Below are positions 48,745 through 57,743 of a stretch of 64,000 nt of DNA, piece by piece. A program made the position numbers and the translations under genes. How positions within the stretch are numbered: the stretch's first letter is position 1; every line of letters starts with the position of its first letter. Source of the DNA: Okeania sp. SIO2C9 (lineage in GTDB: Bacteria > Cyanobacteriota > Cyanobacteriia > Cyanobacteriales > Microcoleaceae); contig NZ_JAAHGO010000028.1 of assembly GCF_010672455.1 (NCBI RefSeq), positions 1-64,000 on the forward strand, given 5' to 3'. Below the pieces are notes generated by a model. The model was given only the letters and a program-made list of their open reading frames with translations. It was not told where the DNA came from and did not search any database.

Positions 48745-49954
48745 GTTAGTTCAAACAACTTTAAATGATTTAACAAATATGTTTTACGAAAAGCAAATAT
48801 TAGAAGGAAATTATGTATTTATTATTCAAGAACAAAATGTAGATTTTTGTATTGTAATATCAGTTACGAGCTTCAGTTTTATTTCTCAAAAGATTAACAA
48901 CATAATAAAATTTTTTGAAGACCAGCAGTTAGACTATCTTTTTTTAATTGAGCCAAAACTACCTCCAAAAGATAGTGCCAGAAATGATGAAATTGTTACA
49001 AATGCTATTTTCAAAAAAGAATACTTAGATGAAATTATTAAATATGATCAGCCAAGTAGTATAGAAAAATTATGCTATTTATCTGCTAAAAGCATAATTG
49101 ATAAAAAAAATGAACCAAATATTATGGCACGATCCTATGAAGACTTATCTTGTCCTAATTCATCTTATAACTTGTCTAGGGAATTTACTGTAATTATACC
49201 TCATCAGGGAGATTTAAATTATCTAGATATTTGCCTTAGTCAAATGCACAATAGTATGAAAACTCCAAAAAATATTTGGGTTTACTTTGATGAGGAAATA
49301 CGTGAAGAACATATTTCTCTCGCAAGTCAAAAATTTTCTTATGTCTATAGAGCAGTAAAACCGTTTAATCTTGGTCCTTATGTTGCTAGAAATCATGGAT
49401 GCCAGGAAGCTAATAGTCAATATCTATGTTTTCAAGATTCGGATGATATACCCACGAAAGATCGCTTCATTGAATTATACAATTATGCGGTACAAAATCC
49501 CTTTGTTGAGATGGCTGGATGTCATGAATTAAGAATTGACGAAATTCAGAAAAAAATTATTGCTATTAGGTTTCCTATTGAAGTAACAAAAGCTTTATGT
49601 AAAAAAGCAAGCCATCCTCTTTTTTTTCCAACTTCATTTGTAAAGAGAAATAGTATTTTAAAAGCTGGTGGATTCTCCACTGTTAGAAGATTTGCATCGG
49701 ACTCACAGTTTCTATTGAGAGCTTATTTTTCAATGAATATAAGAAACATTGATAAATTTTTATACATAAGACGGAAAAGGCAAGGTTCTCTAACTACAAG
49801 TGAAGAAACTAGACTTGGAAGTGAAGAAAGATTAAACCTAGATAAATTATGGAAATCAGATTTTGAAAAAATCAAATCAGGAGAACTTTCTTTGTCGAAT
49901 TCATCCCTGGAAGTTGAGTTGTTAGACATAAAACCTATATTTCATTTGATTTGA
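48734..49954 (+). CDS. family 2 glycosyltransferase with extra N-terminal domain
   Basis: I start at ATG 48734 (MNYKLVQTTLNDLTNMF), which overlaps the previous stop by 11 bp, rather than at the upstream in-frame ATG 48692 deeper within that gene. The 406-residue protein has about 150 residues of unrecognised N-terminal sequence, then a GT2 domain: FTVIIPHQGDLNYLDICLSQM, ARNHGCQEANSQYLCFQDSDDIPTKDRFIELY (DSDD is the DXD site), and FFPTSFVKRNSILKAGGF. It is the last gene of the three-gene unit. Confidence 0.82.
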   Translation: MNYKLVQTTLNDLTNMFYEKQILEGNYVFIIQEQNVDFCIVISVTSFSFISQKINNIIKFFEDQQLDYLFLIEPKLPPKDSARNDEIVTNAIFKKEYLDEIIKYDQPSSIEKLCYLSAKSIIDKKNEPNIMARSYEDLSCPNSSYNLSREFTVIIPHQGDLNYLDICLSQMHNSMKTPKNIWVYFDEEIREEHISLASQKFSYVYRAVKPFNLGPYVARNHGCQEANSQYLCFQDSDDIPTKDRFIELYNYAVQNPFVEMAGCHELRIDEIQKKIIAIRFPIEVTKALCKKASHPLFFPTSFVKRNSILKAGGFSTVRRFASDSQFLLRAYFSMNIRNIDKFLYIRRKRQGSLTTSEETRLGSEERLNLDKLWKSDFEKIKSGELSLSNSSLEVELLDIKPIFHLI

Positions 49955-50321
49955 ACTTCAAAAATAAGATAAAAAAGCGGAAGAAGCACTTGAGTTAATT
50001 ACAAAGGTTAGAAGATACTGTTGGCGAAAGTAATCATTTTGTAACTCATGACAATACACAAGATATTTGATTAAGTAAAAATACTTTATTTATCAGAATG
50101 GTAAAATATTATATTTAGATAGCCGTGTATAGTAACGGTAAATGAAGGCTAAAACCCTAACTATAACGGTTACTTAAACAATAACCATGCACTACGACCT
50201 TTTGAATAATTAGTATAAATATCAATTTTTAAGTCAAAATTAAGCTAAATTTCACAAGTTACTCATGCCGTTCGTTTTTCATGGATATGTAATGAAATTA
50301 CTATAAATGGCAGAATAATTT
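49955..50321. other. intergenic region
   Basis: About 370 bp. An AACGGTAAATGAAGGC / CTATAACGGTTA segment at 50130-50175 suggests a decayed repeat; otherwise nothing is seen. Confidence 0.4.
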
Positions 50322-51170
50322 ATGAGTTCTCAACTTAAGAAGTTATTATTTTTCTTACCGCTACTTATATTTTTAGCTAGCTGTGGTGGAAGTCCGACAA
50401 ATCTAGGCGAAACAAATCAAGGTACACAAGAATCTACTACTACTTCAGCTCAAGCATTTAATTATCAAGATTACAACTCAATTTTAAAGGAATATGTCAA
50501 CGCAAAAGGGTTAGTTGACTACGAAAGATTAAAGGAAAATAGGCAAAAACTTGATGATTTTAATGCTGCTATTGGAGCTGTAACGCCAAGCACTTATGAT
50601 TCTTGGACAGATGCAGAAAAAATCGCTTTTTTAGTTAATGCTTATAACTCTTTTACTTTAGAATCTATTATTGATAATTACCCCACTAAAAGTATTAGAA
50701 GAATCCCTGGTGTTTGGAAGATTCGTAAATTCGATATAGTTGGGCAACAATTGACATTAGACCATATCGAACATCAGATTTTAAGGAAAGAATTTAATGA
50801 ACCAGGAATTCATGTTGCCTTAGTTTGTGCTGCAATAAGTTGTCCTCCTCTGAGACGAGAAGCTTTTACTGGTAGTCAATTAGAGCAACAACTAAATGAC
50901 CAAGCTAACCAGTTTCTCATCAATAATCAAGGCTTCCGAATTGACCGTGAAAATAATGCTGTTTATTTTTCTTCAATTTTTAAATGGTTCGGTGAAGATT
51001 ATAAAAAAACTTATGGTCAAGAACCAACTATTGATGGCTTGAATGAAACAGAAACGGCAATCGTAAATTATGCTCATAAATATGTAAATCCTGACGATCA
51101 AAAGTATTTAAAACAGGGTGGTTATCAAGTTAAATATTCTGACTATGATTGGTCTTTGAATGTTCAATAA
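50322..51170 (+). CDS. DUF547 lipoprotein
   Basis: The 282-residue precursor has a lipoprotein signal (LKKLLFFLPLLIFLASCGGS, lipobox LASC, Cys21). The mature part is DUF547: NYQDYNSILKEYVNAKGLVDYERLKEN, then DAEKIAFLVNAYNSFTLESIIDNYP, LDHIEHQILRKEF, and HVALVCAAISCPPLRREAFTGSQLEQQL. The Cys-His-rich centre (IEH...CAAISCPPL) is conserved in the family, whose activity is not established. The 3' end of the gene is part of a 153-bp tandem duplication. Confidence 0.9.
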   Translation: MSSQLKKLLFFLPLLIFLASCGGSPTNLGETNQGTQESTTTSAQAFNYQDYNSILKEYVNAKGLVDYERLKENRQKLDDFNAAIGAVTPSTYDSWTDAEKIAFLVNAYNSFTLESIIDNYPTKSIRRIPGVWKIRKFDIVGQQLTLDHIEHQILRKEFNEPGIHVALVCAAISCPPLRREAFTGSQLEQQLNDQANQFLINNQGFRIDRENNAVYFSSIFKWFGEDYKKTYGQEPTIDGLNETETAIVNYAHKYVNPDDQKYLKQGGYQVKYSDYDWSLNVQ

Positions 51171-51466
51171 TATCTAAGCTTTCAGCCGTCAGCTATCACC
51201 TATCAGCTATTTTTTTAATGTAGTAGAAGTTATGGCAATTTCCACAGTTATGAGGTACATTTACGCTCCCCCTAAATCTCCCTTAGAAAGGGGGACTTTG
51301 AAGACTCCATAAATGTTCAATAATATTTAAGCTTTCAGCCGTCAGCTATCAACTATCAGCTATTTTTTTAATGTAGTAGAAGTTATGGCAATTCCCACAG
51401 TTATGAGGTACATTTACGAACCCCCTAAATCCCCCTTAGAAAGCTATGCTTTATAAACATCTTTAC
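51161..51466. repeat. tandem duplication, 153-bp period, including the end of the DUF547 gene
   Basis: TGTTCAATAATATCTAAGCTTTCAGCC... at 51161 recurs from 51314 with few changes. The first copy contains the stop codon of the upstream gene. Both contain TGGCAATT.CCACAGTTATGAGG and CCCCCTAAATC.CCCTTAGAAAG. Confidence 0.85.
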
Positions 51467-51479
51467 TTAGAGGATGTTT

Positions 51480-51586
51480 GAAAAGTTGTTGAATACTAAA
51501 TTTTGCCCCCCTAGCCCCCCAATTCTGGGGGGAACAAGAATCTATTAGCTGGTAAAAGTCCCCCAATTTTGGGGGATTTAGGGGGT
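51480..51586. repeat. GGGGG-palindrome repeat, inverted copy at 55912-56040
   Basis: The block AAATTTTGCCCCCCTAGCCC, then CCCCAATTCTGGGGGGAACAA and CCCCCAATTTTGGGGGATTT, matches the reverse complement of 55935-56040. The tnpB element begins directly at its end. Confidence 0.8.
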
Positions 51587-52894
51587 TTGTAACTGTTGGC
51601 TAAAATCTGGTATTATCTCTTAAAATCTGGGATTATCTGTTTTATGTTACTTGGATTCAAAACTGAACTACACCCCACAAACCAACAAAAAACATTACTA
51701 GCTAAACACGCTGGCGTAGCCCGTCACGCCTGGAATTGGGGTTTATGGCTAACTAGAAATATCCTGACTCACAATTCCAATAATCCCGATACTAAACTTA
51801 AATTTCCCACATCTATCGACCTGCATAAACTTTTAGTAGCAATGGTTAAACCTAATAACTATTGGTACTATGAAGTTTCTAAATGTGCGCCTCAATATGC
51901 TTTGAGGTATTTATCGTTATCTTGGAAGCGTTGTTTTAGTAAAGTCTCAGGACAACCTAAATTCAAGAAAAAAGGTAGGGATGATAGCTTTACTCTTGAT
52001 GGCTCAATATCGGTAGGCTTTAATCACATAAAATTACCAAGAATTGGATGGGTAAAAACTTATGAAATACTGCCAGATAATATCACTCCTAAATCTGTAA
52101 CTATTAGCAGGAAAGCTGATAGATGGTTCATTAGTTTCAAGATAGAAACAGAACCTCAAATTACAGACAAATCAGTAGATGTAGTTGGTGTTGATTTAGG
52201 TATAAAATCACTAGCTACACTATCAACAGGGGAAGTATTTGATGGTGTCAAACCTTACAAAAAGTTAGAATCATTACTATCACGATTACAATACCTAAAC
52301 AGGCATAAAACCAAGTTTTCCAAGAACTGGAAAAAAGCACAGCTAAAAATAGCGAGACTACACGAAAAGGTAGCTGACATCAGGAAAGATACATTACATA
52401 AACTAACAGCCTATTTGGCTAAAAACCACAGTCAAATAGTGATAGAAGACCTGAATGTATCAGGAATGATGGCAAACCATAAGTTAGCTAAGGCTGTTGC
52501 TGACATGGGTTTTTACGAGTTCAGAAGACAGTTAGAGTACAAGTGTGAGTTATACGGTTCTGAACTAATCATCGTTGATAGATGGTTTCCCAGTTCTAAA
52601 ACCTGTTCTAACTGTGGAACTGTAAAAGAGTCTCTGTTGTTATCAGAGCGCGTTTTCAATTGCGAACACTGCTATTTTAGTTGTGATAGAGACTTGAATG
52701 CAGCGTTAAATTTAGCTATGGCGGTCAGTTTGCTCCGCAACGCTAGCGCGTTTCGCGTCAGCGTTGCAAAGCAAACGACCGTGACAGCCTGTAGACTGGA
52801 TAACGCCGACGTTGCCAGGTTGAAGCAGGAATAGAACAGACTATCTATAGATAATCATAGATTTATATAGATAATCATAGGTTTCTAAGAACGG
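51587..52894 (+). mobile_element. tnpB-only IS200/IS605-type element, copy 2
   Basis: Same ends as copy 1 at 3686-5001 (left TTTGTAACTGTTGGCT, right TTTCTAAGAACGG). It sits against a GGGGG-rich repeat on the left. A 47-49 bp near-perfect palindrome with CTCCGCAACGCTAGCGCG lies near the end of the gene. Confidence 0.82.
51644..52834 (+). CDS. tnpB: TnpB RNA-guided nuclease / OrfB, apparently intact
   Basis: The start is the ATG at 51644 (MLLGFKTELHPTNQQKTLL), matching copy 1; the frame is open 16 codons further upstream, but that part is element leader. The 396-residue protein keeps RuvC Asp (VVGVDLGIKSL), Glu (IVIEDLNVSGM), zinc ribbon (CSNCG...CEHC) and third Asp (CDRDLNAALNLA). The C-terminal extension (SLLRNASAFRVSVAKQTTVTACRLDNADVARLKQE) is partly encoded by the short palindromic repeat. 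It is close to copy 1 and preserves its pre-insertion state. Confidence 0.92.
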   Translation: MLLGFKTELHPTNQQKTLLAKHAGVARHAWNWGLWLTRNILTHNSNNPDTKLKFPTSIDLHKLLVAMVKPNNYWYYEVSKCAPQYALRYLSLSWKRCFSKVSGQPKFKKKGRDDSFTLDGSISVGFNHIKLPRIGWVKTYEILPDNITPKSVTISRKADRWFISFKIETEPQITDKSVDVVGVDLGIKSLATLSTGEVFDGVKPYKKLESLLSRLQYLNRHKTKFSKNWKKAQLKIARLHEKVADIRKDTLHKLTAYLAKNHSQIVIEDLNVSGMMANHKLAKAVADMGFYEFRRQLEYKCELYGSELIIVDRWFPSSKTCSNCGTVKESLLLSERVFNCEHCYFSCDRDLNAALNLAMAVSLLRNASAFRVSVAKQTTVTACRLDNADVARLKQE

Positions 52895-53049
52895 CGCGTG
52901 ATATATTGCTAGTGGCTGAAAGTTCCTAGTGTCGTTTGTAAATAATTTTGCTTATAAAGCATAGCTTTCTAAGGGGGGCGATCTAAAACTATTAAAGAAC
53001 TGCTATAAACAAATACTTGCTTCATTTTTCAGAAAAAAAATTAAAACAA

Positions 53050-53799
53050 ATGCTTTTAGAAAAAATATTCGTAATTATTCCTGTTTTGAATGAAGAATCT
53101 ACCATTACAAATGTAATTAAATCATTACAATTTTACGGACTAAAAAATATAATGGTAGTTGATAATGGTAGCACCGATAAAAGTATAGAAAAAGCGATAA
53201 AAGCAGGTGCAAAAGTTATCAAAGAACCCATCCCAGGTTATGGTAGAGCTTGTTGGCGTGGCATTGAAAATACACCTGTAGAATGTGATTGGATTTTATT
53301 TTGTGATGGAGATGGTAGTGATGATTTAAAGCAACTACCAAAATTTTTAACTGCTACTAATAAATACGATTTAATATTAGGCGATCGCCGTGCTACAAAA
53401 GCAGGTAGGTCTGCTATGACTCCCGTACAAAATTTTGGTAATAAATTAGCTACTTTTTTAATTGGTTTAGGGTGGGGATATTGGTATCAAGATTTAGGAC
53501 CTTTGCGTTTAATTCGGAAGTCTAGTTTAGAGAGAATTAGAATGCAAGACCGAGGTTTTGGTTGGACGGTAGAAATGCAAGCTAGAGCTGTAGAATGCGA
53601 TTTAAAAATAACTGAAATTCCTGTTGGTTATCGTCGTCGTCAGGGTGGACGTTCAAAAATTTCAGGTACTATAAAAGGTAGTTTTCAGGCTGGAACAATT
53701 ATTCTTACAACTCTTGGTAAATTGTATTTAAAATATCTTTGGAAAAATATAGAATTGCAGAATAATACTAACAAATTGAAAAAGCCAAAACAGGTTTAA
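53050..53799 (+). CDS. family 2 glycosyltransferase, polyprenyl-phosphate-sugar synthase type
   Basis: The ATG at 53050 gives MLLEKIFVIIPVLNEESTITNV; a TTG 11 codons upstream is less likely. Motifs: IMVVDNGSTDKS, KEPIPGYGRACWRGIEN, ILFCDGDGSDD (metal site) and GDRRATKAGRSAMTPVQNFGNKLATFLIGLGWG. No C-terminal membrane pair is evident. Such proteins transfer a sugar to a polyprenyl phosphate (DPM/DPG-like). The downstream GT-C protein would use a lipid-phosphate sugar, so the two may cooperate. The TAA stop lies in the end of a MITE. Confidence 0.85.
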   Translation: MLLEKIFVIIPVLNEESTITNVIKSLQFYGLKNIMVVDNGSTDKSIEKAIKAGAKVIKEPIPGYGRACWRGIENTPVECDWILFCDGDGSDDLKQLPKFLTATNKYDLILGDRRATKAGRSAMTPVQNFGNKLATFLIGLGWGYWYQDLGPLRLIRKSSLERIRMQDRGFGWTVEMQARAVECDLKITEIPVGYRRRQGGRSKISGTIKGSFQAGTIILTTLGKLYLKYLWKNIELQNNTNKLKKPKQV

Positions 53800-54056
53800 T
53801 TAGGGTTTGCTGAAAAAGTCTTATGGGTGAGGGTAGCAGACAGGAGACAGGAGACAGGATGAACGGGGAATGAGCGAGAAGGTAGGAGTAAGAATTGTAA
53901 GAGTGATTTTTCGGCTTTTGCTTCGGTGAAAATCCTCACTTTTTTAACCAGAGCAACCGAAAAGCTCATACTTTATTAAACACATAAAAAATCTCAAACC
54001 AATATCAGTCAATGCTTTGATATTTAATTTGATATTTAATCAGCAAGCCCTAATTA
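53797..54056. mobile_element. MITE with TAATTAGGG-type inverted repeats, supplying a stop codon
   Basis: The left TAATTAGGGTTTGCTGA and right TCAGCAAGCCCTAATTA are near-perfect inverted repeats 260 bp apart. The right 50 bp match, inverted, the left part of 25944-26187. The first three bases TAA are the stop codon of the glycosyltransferase. Confidence 0.8.
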
Positions 54057-54271
54057 CTTCTAGGGGGGAGGGGCGGGTTCATGTAAATTTAGTGTTGAGC
54101 AATTAATTTAATGCGGAACCCGCCCCTACTATTTCCACATTTTACGCGTGTCACGCCACTACGGATCTTCCATGGAAAGTTCCTACTGCCTACTGCCTAT
54201 TGCCTACTGCCTACTCCCTTATTTATAAGTATTTAATCAGACATAATATTATATATATTTGAAGCTATTTT

Positions 54272-55888
54272 ATGACTCTATTTTCTGTAAGTTCTACTAA
54301 GAAAAATCTGCCTTTATTACTAAGTTCATTTTTGATATTAGTAGGCGCAATTTTCATAGTTCCCTACGGTAGTTTTCAGGAAGCTGGTATTGTCATAAAA
54401 TTTTGGATTGGTATCAGCATAATTAGTTTAGGTTTTATAATTTCTTGGGCAATACCTTCAATTAATTATGCTTGGTTTTGGAGTATAACTATTCTGGCTA
54501 GACTAATATTAATTCCCATGGAACCAGGGAGTGATATTTGGCGTTATTTGTGGGAAGGTTACATTCAAAATTTGGGTTTTAGTCCCTATAATTTAGCACC
54601 AAATGCTTTAGAATTAATTCCCTATAGAACAGAGTGGTGGTCATTAATGAATCATCCTGATACTTCTGCTATTTACCCACCTTTGATTCAATTAGGGTTT
54701 CGATTTTTAGCACTGATTAGTCCGTCAGTATTTGTCTTTAAGTTTGCTTTTATCTTGGCAGATTTAGGTATTTGTTGGTTATTAAGTAGAAAATTTAGCC
54801 TGCAAAAAACTTTGATTTATGCTTGGAATCCTTTGATTCTTTACTCCTTTGCTGGAGGTGGTCATTATGATAGTTGGTTTATCTTACCATTAGTGGGAGC
54901 ATGGTTAGTTTTTGTTGAAGAAGGAAGAGGGAAGGAGGAAGAAGGAAGAAGGAAAGACCGAAGTTGGAAAAACTGGATGGAGACTCAAACTCCTGTTGAA
55001 GAAGGAAGAAGCAAGGAGGAAGGAGGAAGAAGGAAAGACCGAAGTTGGAAAAAGTGGATGGGAACTCAAACTCCTGTTGAAGAAGGAAGAAGCAAGGAGG
55101 AAGAAGGAAGAAGGAAAGACCGAAGTTGGAAAAAGTGGATGGGAACTCAAACTGTAGATGGCGGGATATTAAACTCAAAAGAACAAGATAATTATCGTTG
55201 GTATTGGAGTGCTTTTTTAATTGGTATAAGTGTGGCAATAAAATGGGTTTCTTTACCAATTTTATCTTTTGTTGTTTGGCAGAAAATATTATGTTTTAGA
55301 GAACAAGATATTGGGATAAATAATACTAAATTAATTAGCAATTTTTTCTATACAAAAATTCGACAAGTTCCACAGGCAGGTTTTTTATTATTAATTGGTT
55401 TATTACCGATGTGCGTTGCAGCTCTTAATTTTTGTGAACTTGGAAAATGTTCGCTTATTCCTACAAGTTCAAATTTTGTTGTTAATGGTCGTAGTGCTGA
55501 ATTAATTCCTTATTTAGTAAGCTTTGTTTCGGAACAATCTACAAAATTTAACTGGATTTATGGAATTCCTCTTTGCTTAGGAGCAGGAGTTTTAATCTGG
55601 AATTGTCGTAGATTTGTTAGTTTTGCTGAATGGTATTTTTTCTTGTTATTAACTTTATCTCCTATAGTTCATTCTTGGTATTTTACTTGGTTTATTCCTT
55701 TTGCTGTAGCAACTAGAAATTTAGGGATAAGATGGGTGAGTTTGTCAGGATTTATTTATTTTGTTTTGCCATACAGACAAACTTTAGGAGATAATAGTTG
55801 GGTTTTAACTCCAATGGAAAGATACTGGTTATGGCTGCCTCTAATAGTAGGATTTATTTGGAGTAAGTGGAAAGGGAATAGGGAATAG
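54272..55888 (+). CDS. GT-C type polyprenyl-phosphate-sugar-dependent glycosyltransferase with minisatellite insert
   Basis: A 538-residue polytopic protein with about ten membrane segments. The first luminal loop carries MEPGSDIWRYLWEGYIQNLGFSPYNLAP (acidic metal/substrate motif) and HPDTSAIYPPLIQLGF, typical of the mannosyltransferase MptA/B-like and DUF2029-like GT-C families. Between membrane segments, residues 215-295 are three in-frame repeats of VEEGRSKEEEGRRKDRSWKKWMGTQTP. Downstream the fold resumes YRWYWSAFLIGISVAIKWVSLPILS. The repeat is hydrophilic and mixed-charge, so it is likely a loop. It lies 470 bp after a lipid-sugar synthase gene. Confidence 0.83.
   Translation: MTLFSVSSTKKNLPLLLSSFLILVGAIFIVPYGSFQEAGIVIKFWIGISIISLGFIISWAIPSINYAWFWSITILARLILIPMEPGSDIWRYLWEGYIQNLGFSPYNLAPNALELIPYRTEWWSLMNHPDTSAIYPPLIQLGFRFLALISPSVFVFKFAFILADLGICWLLSRKFSLQKTLIYAWNPLILYSFAGGGHYDSWFILPLVGAWLVFVEEGRGKEEEGRRKDRSWKNWMETQTPVEEGRSKEEGGRRKDRSWKKWMGTQTPVEEGRSKEEEGRRKDRSWKKWMGTQTVDGGILNSKEQDNYRWYWSAFLIGISVAIKWVSLPILSFVVWQKILCFREQDIGINNTKLISNFFYTKIRQVPQAGFLLLIGLLPMCVAALNFCELGKCSLIPTSSNFVVNGRSAELIPYLVSFVSEQSTKFNWIYGIPLCLGAGVLIWNCRRFVSFAEWYFFLLLTLSPIVHSWYFTWFIPFAVATRNLGIRWVSLSGFIYFVLPYRQTLGDNSWVLTPMERYWLWLPLIVGFIWSKWKGNRE
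54914..55156 (+). repeat. coding 81-bp minisatellite, three copies
   Basis: Units at 54914, 54995 and 55076, all beginning GTTGAAGAAGGAAGA. Differences are few (for example AAC/AAG and GAG/GGA codons). The purine-rich GAAGGAAGAAGG core matches the complement of the intergenic simple repeat at 56065-56090. Confidence 0.93.
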
Positions 55889-55911
55889 TAGGAAAAACAT
55901 TTGCTTATCTA

Positions 55912-56040
55912 AGAGGTTGTCTGAGAAGTCCCATTTGCTACATCCAAGCCCCCCAAATCCCCCAAAATTGGGGGACTTTTTAGAAGCAAATTGACTCTTG
56001 TTCCCCCCAAAGTTGGGGGGCTAGGGGGGCAAAATTCAGT
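55912..56040. repeat. GGGGG-palindrome repeat (inverted relative to 51480-51586)
   Basis: CCCCCAAAATTGGGGGACTT, then CTTGTTCCCCCCAAAGTTGGGGGGCTAGG, ending AAATTCAGTATCAA. Lies between the GT-C gene and the convergent membrane-protein gene; the inner hairpins might terminate transcription but have no T-run. Confidence 0.75.
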
Positions 56041-56092
56041 ATCAAAAAACTTTTAATATTTTTCCTTCTTCCTTCTTCCTTCTTCCTTCTGA

Positions 56093-56455
56093 TTAAATAT
56101 TTTGAGATTCTTCCGATTTATTAACAAACCCGCCAATAAAACTAGAAACAAAAGATAACACAATTGCCCCCAAAACTGCCGGCCAAAAACCATCAACTTC
56201 TAAACCAGGAGTAAAATATCCTGCCAATGATAAAGAAATTCCATTTACTACTAATAAAAACAACCCTAAAGTTAAAATTGTCAGAGGCAAAGTTAAAATT
56301 GTTAAAACTGGTTTCACAAACGCATTTACTAACCCCAAAACAATTGCTGCAACTGCTGCTGCCGGAATACTATCAACTCTTACACCAGGTACAACAAAAG
56401 CTGTAATTAAAAGTGATAAAGTTGCCATTAACCAAGTTAGGAAAAAACTAACCAT
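56093..56455 (-). CDS. PF04020 (YvlD / mycobacterial holin-like) membrane protein
   Basis: The 120-residue protein has four hydrophobic segments with the family signature: FFLTWLMATLSLLITAFVVPGVRVDS, AAIVLGLVNAFVKPVLTILTLPLTILTLGLFLLVVNGISLSLA, and AVLGAIVLSFVSSFIGGFV. The N-A-F-V-K-P-V-L-T-I-L-TLP-TILTLG core is diagnostic. Function is not known; it is not evidence of a prophage. It is convergent with the GT-C gene. Confidence 0.9.
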   Translation of the reverse strand: MVSFFLTWLMATLSLLITAFVVPGVRVDSIPAAAVAAIVLGLVNAFVKPVLTILTLPLTILTLGLFLLVVNGISLSLAGYFTPGLEVDGFWPAVLGAIVLSFVSSFIGGFVNKSEESQNI

Positions 56456-56676
56456 AGCTATTTTTTTAACCTCCTCTTAATCGCGATTAAATTGTTTTAT
56501 CTAATTATATAGTGTTTTTATAGCAGAAGGCATAGGGCAGAAGGCAGAAGGCAGAAGGAAAAATCTTACCTGGTCTAACTTTTAGACTCTTGAGCTGTCC
56601 GCGTCAGGAACAGTTTTAAGACTAATCTATAATTTTTCTTCATTCCTTATTCCCTAAAAGCATAAAACGGTAGTGG

Positions 56677-57550
56677 TGCATTGTAATGGTATAGACAGTG
56701 GGAGCATCTTACTCCCGTTCTCAGTCAGGGATGGGGCGGGTTTATCTAAATCAGGACTTACGCAAAGACACTATGTATAGAGTCTAGTAACTATTGTCCA
56801 ATAGTTACAAGTACTATATATAGCGTATGTGCGTAAGTCCTATAAATTTTATGTTAAGCAATTAATTTAATATTGTAATGGTATAGACAATGAGAGCATC
56901 TTGCTCCCGTTCTCAGTCAGGGATGGGGCGGGTTTATCTAAATCAGGACTTACGCAAAGACACTATGTATAGAGTCCAGTAACTATTGTCCAATAGTTAC
57001 AAGTACTATATATAGCGTATGTGCGTAAGTTCTATAAATTTTATGTTAAGCAATTAATTTAATATTGTAATGGTATAGACAGTGGGAGCATCTTGCTCCC
57101 GTTCTCAGTCAGGGATGGGGCGAGTTTATCTAAATTTTATGTTGAGCAATTAATTTAATATTGTAATGGTATAGACAGTGGGAGCATCTTGCTCCCGTTC
57201 TCAGTCAGGGATGGGGCAGGTTTATCTAAATCAGGACTTACGCAAAGACACTATGTATAGAGTCCAGCAACTATTTGACAATAGTTACAAGTACTATATA
57301 TAGCGTATGTGCGTAAGTCCTATAAATTTTATGTTAAGCAATTAATTTAATATTGTAATGGTATAGACAGTGGGAGCATCTTGCTCCCGTTCTCAGTCAG
57401 GGATGGGGCGAGTTTATCTAAATTTTATGTTGAGCAATTAATTTAATATTGTAATGGTATAGACAGTGGGAGCATCTTGCTCCCGTTCTCAGTCAGGGAT
57501 GGGGCGGGTTTATCTAAATTTTATGTTGAGCAATTAAGAATAGGGCGGAA
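56677..57550. repeat. tandem block of six core repeats, three carrying an 89-bp MITE
   Basis: The core (about 95 bp: GTAATGGTATAGACAGTGGG, AGCATCTTGCTCCCGTTCTC, AGTCAGGGATGGGGCGGG) occurs from about 56677, 56875, 57066, 57166, 57356 and 57449. Copies 1, 2 and 4 contain, after TTTATCTAAAT, an 89-bp element; copies 3, 5 and 6 run straight on (ATCTAAATTTTATG). A related piece with GCGGGTTC and GGAACCCGCCCCTACTAT is at 54070-54140. Confidence 0.9.
56753..56841. mobile_element. AGGACTTACGCA-ended MITE, first of three
   Basis: 89 bp from AGGACTTACGCA to TGCGTAAGTCCT, perfect 12-bp terminal inverted repeats with further internal pairing (CTATGTATAG/CTATATATAG). Second and third copies: 56945-57033 (right repeat with one change) and 57233-57321. 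The empty sites in the neighbouring core repeats indicate a TAAAT target duplication. Confidence 0.88.
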
Positions 57551-57743
57551 CCCGCCCCTACTATTGCCACATTTTAAAGCAAAACTGCTGTATATCAAAT
57601 TAAGCTGCCATAAGCAACACATAAATAATTCAAATTATTGGCCAAACAAAAATATTAATATTTGTATGGAACTTAATATAAAATTAACTATTAATTAAAT
57701 AAAGTAGCAAGTTATTTATCAAAATCTCGCAAAAAGAAAAATA

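Noticed and set aside
54879-55259. Open frames on both strands over the 81-bp repeat
   Set aside because: They follow from the lack of stops in a purine-rich repeat whose length is a multiple of three; the plus-strand frame belongs to a full membrane protein.
56093-56455. Prophage marker (holin-like annotation)
   Set aside because: PF04020 proteins are widespread chromosomal membrane proteins; no phage gene accompanies it.
57477-57698. 73-codon frame after the core repeats
   Set aside because: It starts inside a repeat core and its sequence is not protein-like.
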